Below, piece by piece: positions 55,503-64,000 of a stretch of 64,000 bases of DNA; positions within the stretch are counted from its first letter, which is position 1; every line of letters starts with the position of its first letter. The notes under the pieces were generated by a model that was given only the letters and a program-made list of their open reading frames with translations, was not told the origin of the DNA and searched no databases. Source of the DNA: Setomelanomma holmii (Eukaryota; Ascomycota; Dothideomycetes; Pleosporales; Phaeosphaeriaceae); contig ML978283.1 in NCBI GenBank assembly GCA_010015745.1, positions 1 through 64,000 on the forward strand, given 5' to 3'. The position numbers were made by a program, and so were the translations under genes.

Positions 55503-57421
55503 ATGGCTGACTCGCAGCCTGACGAGAAGGCCGTGTACGCGCTCATCGCGGCTGTCGCGAGCAACATGAATCGACTGCGACAAGGAATCGACGGGCTGCG
55601 ACAGATACACAACCGCTGGAAAGGCAACAACGGCATATCGATCAACCTGATTGCGCAGCTAACAGCACTCAAATCGAATCTCGGAAACATGTACGATTGG
55701 CTGAACCATGCGCTGTCCGACATGCATCCCCAGCTGCTCTCCGACTTGGACATCTTGATGACCTCGTGCGGATTGCTGGTGCGTCATTTGGATGGTCTAA
55801 TTGATCAACTTTACCAGCACGACCACGATTCAATGGATTGCGCGATCAAGCTGAAGTACACGGTTGGCAGCAGATCGATGGAGAGACTGCGCAAGGCCGC
55901 GCAGCTTCAGACTGAATCCGTCACCCTACTTCTGGCTGCGTGTAAATGGTGAGCCAGTCAAGCTCTGTTGTATTGTCACCACCCCCTGGTCTAACCACAA
56001 CTAGCCATGCTTCGGCACAGCGCAAGATACTGCTGCACAAGAGTCGCCAGATCCGTCGGGAAGATGCCGATTCACTGATGGTTCTGACACGTTCATCGAA
56101 AGTGAATGGTGGCTGTATGAGAGTCTTGACACAGGCATCGGCCACAATTCAGTGGTTCCGATATTTGTTCTACTTCAAGCTCTTGCGCAAAGAGCCCGAG
56201 TATGTTCCCACGGAAGAAGACTACGACATTGAGGCTGCAGCCATACGCTCCGATGCAATTGATCGTGCACTTCAACAAGATGCCACTACTCTTCGTCGCG
56301 AGACCAAATTGGTTATGATGGGCAATGTCAACAGCGGCAAGGAGCTTATCATGCATCAGATGAAGGTCCTCTACGCGGAAGGCTACTACCCCATCGAGGA
56401 GCGCAAGCCTTTCCGATATGCCGTGCGCTCTACGATCCGCCTGCTTATACATGCCATCATCGATCTCTTGAAAGACACTGGCATAAATCTGCCTAGCGCA
56501 TTAAACCAGGAATTCGCCATACTCCTCCACGAGGTCGAAACTGTCGACATGCAGCTCATTTCTCCAGATGCCGTCCAAGCGGTACAGCGAATATGGACTT
56601 GTCCCGAATTCGCAACCGTCTACATCAAGAATTTCGAGATCGACTTTCCTCAGTATGCGCCATACTTTGCCCAAGAGATACAAAGGATGGCTACTGCTAA
56701 CTACATTCCTTCCGAGGCAGACATCGTCCGGCTCAACCAATCGATAGGTGGCATCCGAGAACTTCGCTTCGATTGGGACGAATTAGCAGTCCATCTTTTC
56801 AACATCAACGGCTACATCCCTGGTCACTTTCGCAAGCGGTGGTTCCACCAGCTTGAGGGCGCAACATCACTCGTGTACACAGTCGACGTGTCGTCCTACG
56901 ACCGGCCATACCTTGGACAGTCTGCGGAGTCGCAACTCCTAGATGACTTCGCCACGTTTGAGCAGTGGGCAGGGTCCGAAAAGTTTGCCGACTCTTCCAT
57001 CATCTTGCTTCTAAACAACTTCACCCGCTTTCGCGAAAAGCTGCCGCACTCTCCACTCGAAACATTCTTCCCCGACTATGTGCCGAGCGAGATTGACCCA
57101 GAGACTTCTGCTCGCCAGTACATTCTGCGGCGCTTCAAAGACGTTAACCGCAATCGTCTCTCCATCTACTCATTCTGGGTCGACCTCGATCTGAGCAACA
57201 ACACGTACTTGTACGCTGCATTGAAGAAGACTTTGCAGCACATTCAGCAACGGAGGGCGAGAGAAGAGGTCTGGACTGCTAGTTCCACAAGCATGGGCTC
57301 GGGCAGTCGGTCCGGCACCGGCTTAGCGGGAAGGCTTATCTCGAGCCGGAGTGGTCAATCACTGAGGAAGAGAGCTGGGACCGATACGTCAAGGGTCATC
57401 AGCCCCGTGCAGAATGGCTGA
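55503..57421 (+). CDS. Atypical G-alpha-like protein lacking GTP-binding signatures
   Basis: Exons 55503-55948 and 56005-57421 give 620 residues. Residues 1-150 are a helical domain (NMNRLRQGIDGLRQIHNRW; LTALKSNLGNMYDWLNHALS) resembling the N-terminal modules of fungal STAND proteins. From about 240 to 560 the protein follows a heterotrimeric G-alpha subunit from end to end: KLVMMGNVNSGKE (255-262, P-loop position), the helical domain, ANYIPSEADIVRLNQSIGGI (switch I), LFNINGYIPGHFRKRWFHQL (switch II), ATSLVYTVDVSSYD, and FADSSIILLLNNFTRFREKL. Yet each nucleotide-binding signature is altered: GKS/T is GKE, the switch I Thr is lost (SIGGI), DxxGQ is NINGY (415-419), and NKxD is NNFT (486-489). 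The frame is open and well spliced, so I infer an expressed pseudo-GTPase. The C-terminus is Ser/Arg-rich, unlike receptor-coupled G-alpha. Confidence 0.75.
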
Positions 57422-58542
57422 TGAGTCATAATTAGATGGTTAAGAGCTGGTTGATGAAAACGGCACGGAAACTTAATGGCGCTTATGGCATACTTGGTGG
57501 ACTGGATGATGCTTTTCTGGCGTTCTGGATGCGATGATACCAAGGCACGGAGCTTCCTAAGCAGCAAGTGTCCTTTTGCGGCAGCTTTCACTTTCTCTAA
57601 TACCCGGTCATTCGGCAAAGGCAACCATCGGCGTTCAAGGGGCACGGCATATACTGCCGGTCAGCTGGCCATCTCCGTACTGATCCAGAGTGATCAAGGA
57701 TAAGACACACGAGGTAGTACAAAGACGGTAGACCAGAGCTTTCTATGAGTGCAGTTTCCAACACTTCTCGAGCAAAAATTACTTGTCTGGTGTCTAGCGG
57801 ATCCTCGCCGCCCGTCATTCTAAACCTAACATCGAGACTTGGCTATCTGTAAAATATTCCTACCAGCTCCAAGCAGCATCCCAACCTCCATGCAGGGTAT
57901 GTTTCATTCATGTGGAAGACTTGAACACCATGCATTTAATGGACCGCGACTAATGGTTGGGCCGTTGCTAAATTCTGGTGTTGCTAATTGCCAAGACCGA
58001 CCGGAGTTCTTCATCCCACTTCAGCTTCACGTTTTCCGTCCCCTGCGCAGCCAATTAACACTCGTCATCCTCCACCGTCAGCGCAGTCTCCGCACTCGCG
58101 TATCCTAGATGCCACGATCAATCGTATGACTCGTGTCTGCGAAGCTCCATCATGATTACCCACGTCGGGCAAAAGGTGTTGCATAACAGTCGTATAGGGC
58201 CTGGATCGGCATTACGAGACTCCACGCAAGCCACAGCGGACCTGGGGTGAACGTGGGGACCCCGCAGCACGGAAAAGGGCTACCAGACATGTGGCCCAAC
58301 GTCGCTGATCTCCCGCGATGCAGATGTGGTGTGGTACAAAGCACGACATGTCTGTCGTACTGAAGGTAAAGGGAATTGATATCCTTGTTTCGTGCGTGTA
58401 CTTCAATACCATATACGGTCACAGTCCACCTAAGCGACTCTGAAAGATTTGGAGTTCTCTTCGAACCTGCAGACGGAGGCCAGCACTCTTACGGTCGCTC
58501 TCACCTCTTTCTGCCACGGTTAGTCCACGAACTCTCATTAAC
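57422..58542. other. Intergenic, upstream of the MFS gene
   Basis: About 1.1 kb without a supported gene. It contains the 3' end of the G-alpha-like gene and, at its right, the CT-rich leader of the MFS transporter. Confidence 0.4.
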
Positions 58543-60517
58543 ATGGAGAAGGCCGATCCCTACTCGGAGCGCGTCGAGGCGATATCCACCAACTCACCCG
58601 CCATGAGCGATGCTGAGAAACAACAACACGATGACGCCGTTGGCGCCAACCTCGAGCTGGACGAGAATTCCTTACCACCAGGCTACTTCACCTCCAAATT
58701 CTTTGTCGGCTCCATGGCAGGCATTGGACTAGGTCTGATGGCCGGAGTCGCCGCCTTTGGTTATGCAGCTCCCATCCTCGCACACATCAACGCAGATATT
58801 GGACCTGTAAGTACAGCGTAACTATTTTCCAATGTACCTATGCCATGAGCAGACAATCCTAAAGCTCAGCCTATTCGTCTCCAATCCATCTCGGCCACCA
58901 GCATGAGACTTGGAAACCTCCCCCTAACTTCCCTCAGGATCCCAACATCGTCTGGGTCGCCCTCTCCTACACCCTTACCTCCGCCGTAACCCTCACCATC
59001 ATCGGGCGCGTCAGCGATATCTTCGGCCGCCGCTACATCTTCGTCGGCGGCGCGGCCCTCGGCGTCATCGGCGCCATCATCTGTGCCGTTGCACAGAACG
59101 TAACCACGCTGATTGTCGGCACGACCATCATGGGCATCGCAGCCGCTACCCAGTTATCCTACTTCTATGTCATGGGCGAACTGGTGCCGATGAAGTATCG
59201 CCTCGCCGGAAATGCGTTTTGTTATTTGTTTTGTATTCCCGGGAGTGGGATTGCGCCGGTTATTTCGACGAGTTTTATTGTTAAGCATCCGAGTGTGGGG
59301 TGGAGGGGATGTTACTATGTGCTCATCGGGATACAGCTGTCGAGCTTCCTGTGCTGGTTTTTCTTTTACCACCCGCCGACATTCCGGATGAAGCATGGGC
59401 AAAACGCGTCTGTACTTCGGTATATCAAGAACTTCGACTACGTTGGCACGACGCTGTACACCGGCGGTTTGCTCGTCTTCATGATGGGTTTGAACTGGGG
59501 CGGATCAGTGTACGCCTGGAGTTCCGCGTACGTCATCGCCACTATTGTCGTCGGGCTTGTTGCGCTGGTTGCGTTCGTGTTGTATGAGACATATGTCAGT
59601 CTCAAGGAGCCGTTGGTGCCGATGCATATCTTCAGTAACTACTCCTGGAACGCTTCAGTTATTCTTACTGGACTTGGGGCGTCAGTGTACTATGCCTTTG
59701 CCATTGTGTGGCCGAGTATGGTCGCGGTCTTGTATGCGGACGGAGGCGCAATGAAGAGTGCCTGGCTTTCCTCACTCGTCGGTCTCTGTATCACTATCGG
59801 CCAGATTGTAGGAGGCTTCAGCGGGAAAAAGATCGGATACTTGAAATGGCAGTGCGTGGTTGGTATCACGCTCGGCGCTATATGCTTTGGCAGCATGGCA
59901 ACCTGCGGTGTCGGCACCATGAATCGCGCCGCAACTCTTTTATCCTTCGGAGTATTCTTCGTCGGCTGGACAGAAGGCGTAAGTCCCCCTGATTCCACTC
60001 AGTCTACACTTTCACACGGATTCTAACTTATACATCTTAGGCGGCTATCACCATCGTGACCCTCGCAGTAAAAGACCAATACGCCCTGGGAACTGCCTCG
60101 GGCGTCGCAGGCAGCATCCGATTCCTCATCTCCTCCATCGCCGCCACAGTCTACTCCGTCATCCTCTCAAACCGCCTGACCAGCACAATCAGCACGCAGC
60201 TTCCTCCCGCCCTGTTGTCTGCTGGCCTTCCCGCCTCCTCCATCTCCAGCTTCATATCCGCCTTCACGCTCGGCCCCGCTGTCTTCGCCGCCGTGCCCGG
60301 GATTACAGATGAAATACTGGCGGCTGGCACGCTGGCGTACAAGCACGCGAACGCGGATGCGTATCGCACTGTCTTTCTGAGTAACATTGCGTTTTCGGGA
60401 GTCGCGATCATTTGTAGCTTGTTGTTGCCGAACGTGGATCATTTGTTGACGGGGCAGGTTGCTACGACGCTGCATCAGGGGAGGGACGAGGGGCATATTG
60501 CGGGGGAGAAGGAGTGA
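58543..60517 (+). CDS. MFS transporter, TRI12/siderophore-type family
   Basis: Exons 58543-58806, 58938-59978 and 60041-60517 give 593 residues, with about 13-14 membrane segments. The first part has the MFS loop motif between helices 2 and 3, GRVSDIFGRRYIFVGGAALG. Other helices are easy to see (LGLMAGVAAFGYAAPILAHI; VIATIVVGLVALVAFVLYET; FLISSIAATVYSVILSNRL). Layout and wording (ATQLSYFYVMGELVPMKYRL; GRYL-less GWRGCYYVLIGIQLSSFLCW) fit the TRI12/fungal siderophore or toxin efflux branch of 14-helix MFS proteins at the plasma membrane. The cytosolic N-terminus is acidic. No biosynthetic cluster surrounds it here, so the substrate is unknown. The last ~15 codons are repeated in a mutated copy about 740 bp downstream. 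Confidence 0.88.
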
Positions 60518-60900
60518 GGTAGTGGGCCTGAGCTGGATGGGAAATCAATTGGGAGTGATAGAGTGTGGTGGGTGCTGAGACTTTGAGTTCGATGTAGTAT
60601 TGCTACTTAGCAAGACAAGTGCATACTCAACATGTTGAGAAGCAGAGTAGCACGTACCCGCGACTCGACCGTCGCACATGAAGATCAAATACTGTCCCTG
60701 TCTCTCGCTCGCTTTTGTACAAACTCAGAACCTTTCATCATCAGCAACTCGTACCGTAAAATACTCTGAAGACATCCAAGCGCTTATCTAACAGGAAAGC
60801 TAACTTCTACATTCCGTGAGGTCGAGCACAGGGGGCACGGGTTATACTAGCACCGAGTGGGCTAGCCTGTGTTACACGAACCCCAGGTTCATATAGCACG
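60470..60900. repeat. Tandem duplication, copy 1 (3' end of MFS gene and downstream)
   Basis: Copy 1 includes the last codons of the MFS gene and its 3' flank. Shared words with copy 2: TCAGGGGAGGGA and GGGCATATTGC at the 5' side, CAAGTGCATA further on (about 60620 versus 61350), CGACTCGA (about 60663 versus 61395) and GAGCACAG near 60824 versus 61540. The offset is about 720-740 bp throughout. Confidence 0.6.
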
Positions 60901-61069
60901 CTGACAAGTGGAGAAAGTAGGCGGAGTGGGTGGAAGGAGCGAGTAGCGTGCTCTCCTAGTTGCTAGCGCGTCTCGAGTGCCATGTCTACACCTTCACACG
61001 CATACGCTCGTCCCTGCCATCCCTGGGCTAAATGCTTCTGGTAGCCGCATACTCGAGTAATCCAGTGTC

Positions 61070-61107
61070 ACACCTACACATACACACATGCACACACACA
61101 CACACAA
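61070..61107. repeat. CA-rich microsatellite
   Basis: A run of CA dinucleotides with a few interruptions (ACACCTACACATACACACAT then GCACACACACACACACA). A simple-sequence repeat between the two copies of the duplicated segment. Confidence 0.8.
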
Positions 61108-61207
61108 GCTTGTCCAATATCCTTTGCTGACATGATCCTAGGGGCCGTCCACTTAAGCAAACAAAATCCACCTACCCGCCCGCTGCCACCGCCTCCCCCA
61201 CCCACCA

Positions 61208-61600
61208 TCCCCATCAGGGGAGGGATGAAGGGCATATTGCAGGGGAGAAGGAGTAAGCGAAGACATATATACATGAAAGACCGAGTGACGAGATTCAGTA
61301 GTGCGTAGTATATACCGAGACTCTCCATATGTCTACTGAGCAGATCAAGTGCATATCCGACATCTAGCCAACTACGGCAACATATGTATCTACGACTCGA
61401 ACACGACACTCCAAGACACTCCTTTCCTGCATAGCTCTCGAGGCTATTGTTACTTGTAACTTGAATGTGCGAAGAGTCCTGAAGTTATACACGCTTCTGT
61501 ATCGTAGGCACGCTGGCGTTTGCTATTCTTGAAGGTTTTGAGCACAGTGGGCACGCATCACGATATGCTGGCACCGGGGGAGGCGGAAATGAGCCTTGGT
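61208..61600. repeat. Tandem duplication, copy 2 (mutated)
   Basis: A diverged copy of the MFS 3' end and flank. Over the first ~45 bases it differs from copy 1 only by transitions: ACGAGG becomes ATGAAG, GCGGG becomes GCAGG, and the stop GTGAGG becomes GTAAGC. Further downstream the match is patchier. No gene is encoded. Mutation type suggests decay after duplication. Confidence 0.6.
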
Positions 61601-62195
61601 AAAGGATGTACAGTAGATAAAGCGGTCAGACATCTCGTAACAGCTTACTGAGTGGAGATAGCTGCCTATGTTCTAGATACAAAATGTGCCAATTGTGCCA
61701 GCAGATGTCTACATTTCTCATCGTTTGATTTGGCCATCTGTCACGGCATCGTAGACTCCCTCATTCCACTTGGGCTTGGCTTTGTGGTTGTAGGAAATAA
61801 GTTCCATGCTTGAGCGTGATACAAATTGTTACATTGATGCCTGTGGTGTCAAACACTGGTGCTGTAAGAACACATTTCATTTCATCATAACTCATACCAC
61901 CCTCCCAGCCACCCCTATAGTCTTGATGAAAGAAGTAAATAAATCGAACAAAAGTCTGATCAGCTCCGGATCGTCCGAGAAGCTTGCTGTATAAGGATAT
62001 TGCATGCAAATAACTCAGCCCGTCCTCGAGCCACTCATATGCCGTTTTAGATAACGATATCTGGTCCAAGATAAAATGCCCCACTCCATTCGCCTTGGAT
62101 GTTATTGGTCTGCCGAGAACAATAAAAGAAGATATGATCCGAGTATATTCGCCACAGAACGCCGTCCATGCCGTTCGTTTATGCCCGCGTAAAGA
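61601..62195. other. Intergenic, nothing recognised
   Basis: AT-rich sequence before the CDC24-type gene's stop codon. The minus-strand open frame at 61761-62084 has no family resemblance and could be untranslated sequence. Confidence 0.4.
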
Positions 62196-64000
62196 CTACC
62201 GTTGACAGAAAAGCTCAATTTCGCCGAGTTGGCCGCCACCAGGATTGAGATCTTGTTGTTGCTCTTTCCAGTTCTCAAACGCTTCCTGGACATCGTCGTC
62301 ACATTGGATGCTAACGTATGTGTTCTCGCTGTCCAGATATTTGAGCTTGACTTGGCCAGAGCCAAGCGAGACTGAAGTCGACCGTTGCAGCTTTGCGTCG
62401 ATTCTGTCTTTGAGCGATTGGAAGCTGATGTTGGTGCTAACGACCAGGACCATGGTGCTGCCAGCTGACGGGCAGTGCACCTTGACCTTTAACTGTGTCG
62501 GGATGCTCGCCTCTTGCTGCGCAAGCGGTGGGGACATGTTGAGGGAGTCCATTGATGCTGGGGTTAGTGTCCCTTGACTGCGCTCGAAGGAAGACGCCGG
62601 GGTCATGGTTCGCGATAGTGGCGGTTGATAGCTGGGGTCACGGCGCAGCGCGCCTCCGTGATAGTCGGCATTTGCCAGTTCGGCTGCAGTCCGCTGCTGA
62701 ATCAGACGATCTCGCTGTATCGCAGGCGACTGGGTGGCTGCTCGTGGGGGCGGTATATTCGCTGGCGAGTTGTTCACGCTGCGATTGACAATGGCAGCAT
62801 TGTAGGCGTAGTGAGTCGGAAACGGTGGCACATCGGGTACTGGAGGTTGCTGTCCATTTGGCAGTCTTCTGTTTGGACCCAAATTCGAGTTGATGTCGGG
62901 ACTGCTAGCCGCCCTCAATCGACCCTGCGATGACATGGCGGCATTGGGAGGTAATGAGGGACGTTGACTGCGTGCTTGTGGGTACTGGCCCGATCCATCC
63001 CGGCGAGACTGTGCTGGGGCGGTGTAGCGATTGTTCTCTTCATGTGAGTAGCCATTAGGAGGCTGTTGGCGTGGGAATGGAAACGTCCCAGCAGATGATG
63101 AGCTCGTCCGTGCATTTGAGTAGGTGGACATTGGTGTCTCGACAGTAGGCGAGAAGTATGATTCTTGGGCACCGCCATTCTGCAGTTGCTGGGTGCGCAA
63201 GGTCAGTGGAGTCTGGGAGGAATTCATCGGGAATCGAGGAGGCGGTTGCCTTGGATCATCCGTCGGTGGTCCACTGTCGCCGGTCGTTGATCGAGAGCGC
63301 ATGGATGCACTCGAGCTGTTGTGCGCCGCTCTGTAACTGTCCTTGGGATAGCCAGAAGTGACTGTATCAACATCGTCGTCACCATCGTCATCATCGGCTT
63401 CAGCATAAGGATTCTCCAGAACCTGACCTTGCATATATGCGAACTGCGTGTCAGACGGCTTAGAATGTGTTGTGCTCGCGCTCGATCGTGCATGGTCCTT
63501 CCAGACGCGTCTTTGTGTATCGACTTGAGTTGCCCACTTCTTCATCTCGCCTTCGGTGGTAAAGCGAATGATGAAGTTCTCGATACCTGGATCGCCCTTC
63601 CAGAAAATTTGACACGTGTACGAACCTGGCGTTTGATTAGCAGAAGAGCCTGAGATTTGGAGACTCGAGCCTACCTGGCTTTTGCAGAGATATTGTCTCC
63701 GTCACATTTTGCATGAAGATGCGACCTTTTAGCTGCAGCTTCGGCTTTCCGTCCTTGGTGACCAGGGTCCTTGTGGACATTTTGTTCTTAGGCTTGTTGA
63801 TGTTGATTTCTTTGCAGCAGAGCAGGATCATCTCGAAGAGGTATATCTTGTACTCCCGCTCCTCGTTCTTCGATGTCATACTCTCACCCTTCAGGACTGT
63901 GTACTGTCCATGGAGGAGGAGTTCGCCAAAGCCTTCGATACGATGACCCTTCCAGTCTTCGACCAAAGTCTTGAGCTCTTCTACCGCCTCAACGCGCTCT
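62196..64000 (-). CDS. CDC24: CDC24/Scd1-type Rho guanine-nucleotide exchange factor, C-terminal part (partial)
   Basis: GEF that activates Cdc42 in polarity establishment, at the cell cortex and bud or hyphal tip. Only the 3' part is in the window: exons 63675->64000 and 62196-63625, about 585 residues, running off the right edge. It starts in the end of the DH domain and the PH domain (VEDWKGHRIEGFGELLLHGQ; YKIYLFEMILLCCKEININK; IENFIIRFTTEGEMKKWATQ), then a long disordered Ser/Pro/Gln/Asn-rich stretch, then a PB1 domain at the C-terminus (LKVKVHCPSAGSTMVLVVST; SFQSLKDRIDAKLQ; VKLKYLDSENTYVSIQCDDD; VQEAFENWKEQQQD). The PB1 acidic OPCA-type motif (Y-x-D-x-E-x-D region) binds the PB1 of the scaffold Bem1/Scd2. 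Domain order matches fungal Cdc24. Confidence 0.93.

Noticed and set aside
58543..60517. Secondary-metabolite gene cluster around the TRI12-type MFS gene
   Set aside because: No polyketide synthase, NRPS, terpene synthase or tailoring enzymes lie next to it within the window; neighbours are a G-alpha-like gene and CDC24.
1..64000. tRNA, rRNA, CRISPR arrays, bacterial insertion sequences and complete transposons
   Set aside because: I looked for T-loop GGTTCGA-type words with matching acceptor stems, for direct-repeat/spacer patterns, and for transposase, reverse transcriptase or integrase motifs. None was convincing; a weak tRNA-like word near 28365 lacks a cloverleaf.

Overview
The window reads as nuclear DNA of a filamentous ascomycete (Pezizomycotina; a Dothideomycete-like black fungus is my guess, not proven). 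The evidence is many short spliceosomal introns of about 45-70 nt with GT(A/G)NGT donors, CTAAC/CTAAT branch sites and CAG/TAG acceptors, together with fungal-specific families: HET domain, NLR-like STAND protein, Zn2Cys6 regulator, PDR-type ABC pump and AP-1-like bZIP. I see no bacterial operons, rRNA, tRNA or CRISPR. Gene models were spliced by hand; each listed exon chain keeps one open frame from start to stop unless a break is noted.

Left third (1-24 kb): a gene-free stretch with a degenerate 150-bp tandem repeat; RPL7 (minus) head-to-head with a TRM4/NSUN2-type tRNA m5C methyltransferase (plus); a wrecked NLR-like gene whose central NB-ARC part is replaced by the 3' half of a cytochrome P450 gene lying antisense; PAN2 (minus); an SPF30-like Tudor splicing protein (minus); an AP-1-like bZIP oxidative-stress regulator (plus); then mitochondrial ICP55-type aminopeptidase (minus) divergent from a SIRT5-like sirtuin (plus).

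Middle (24-44 kb): a Zn2Cys6 regulator followed on the same strand by a full-size PDR/SNQ2-type ABC transporter; ATP-dependent PEP carboxykinase with an open in-frame upstream extension; a decayed-looking accessory patch (C2H2 zinc-finger remnant, frameshifted hypothetical gene); the SWI/SNF-RSC subunit SNF12/RSC6 (minus), divergent from a cytosine-deaminase-like amidohydrolase (plus).

Right third (44-64 kb): a protein with a PAH-like N-terminus and one C2H2-like finger; a secreted aldose 1-epimerase; an unrecognised low-complexity protein; a broken HET gene; a 58-residue small membrane protein; an F-box/WD-like protein with an RGG tail; a striking degenerate G-alpha-like protein that has lost the GTP-binding signature residues; a TRI12-family MFS transporter whose 3' end is partly duplicated downstream; and the 3' part of a CDC24-type Rho GEF running off the right edge.

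Housekeeping genes (RPL7, TRM4, PAN2, SPF30, SNF12, PCK1, CDC24) are interleaved with accessory genes. Several accessory loci carry lesions that fit C-to-T change in CpA context (CAG to TAG, TGG to TGA, His to Tyr), as repeat-induced point mutation would produce. The best leads for something new are the degenerate G-alpha protein (55.5-57.4 kb) and the NLR/P450 rearrangement (6.0-9.8 kb).
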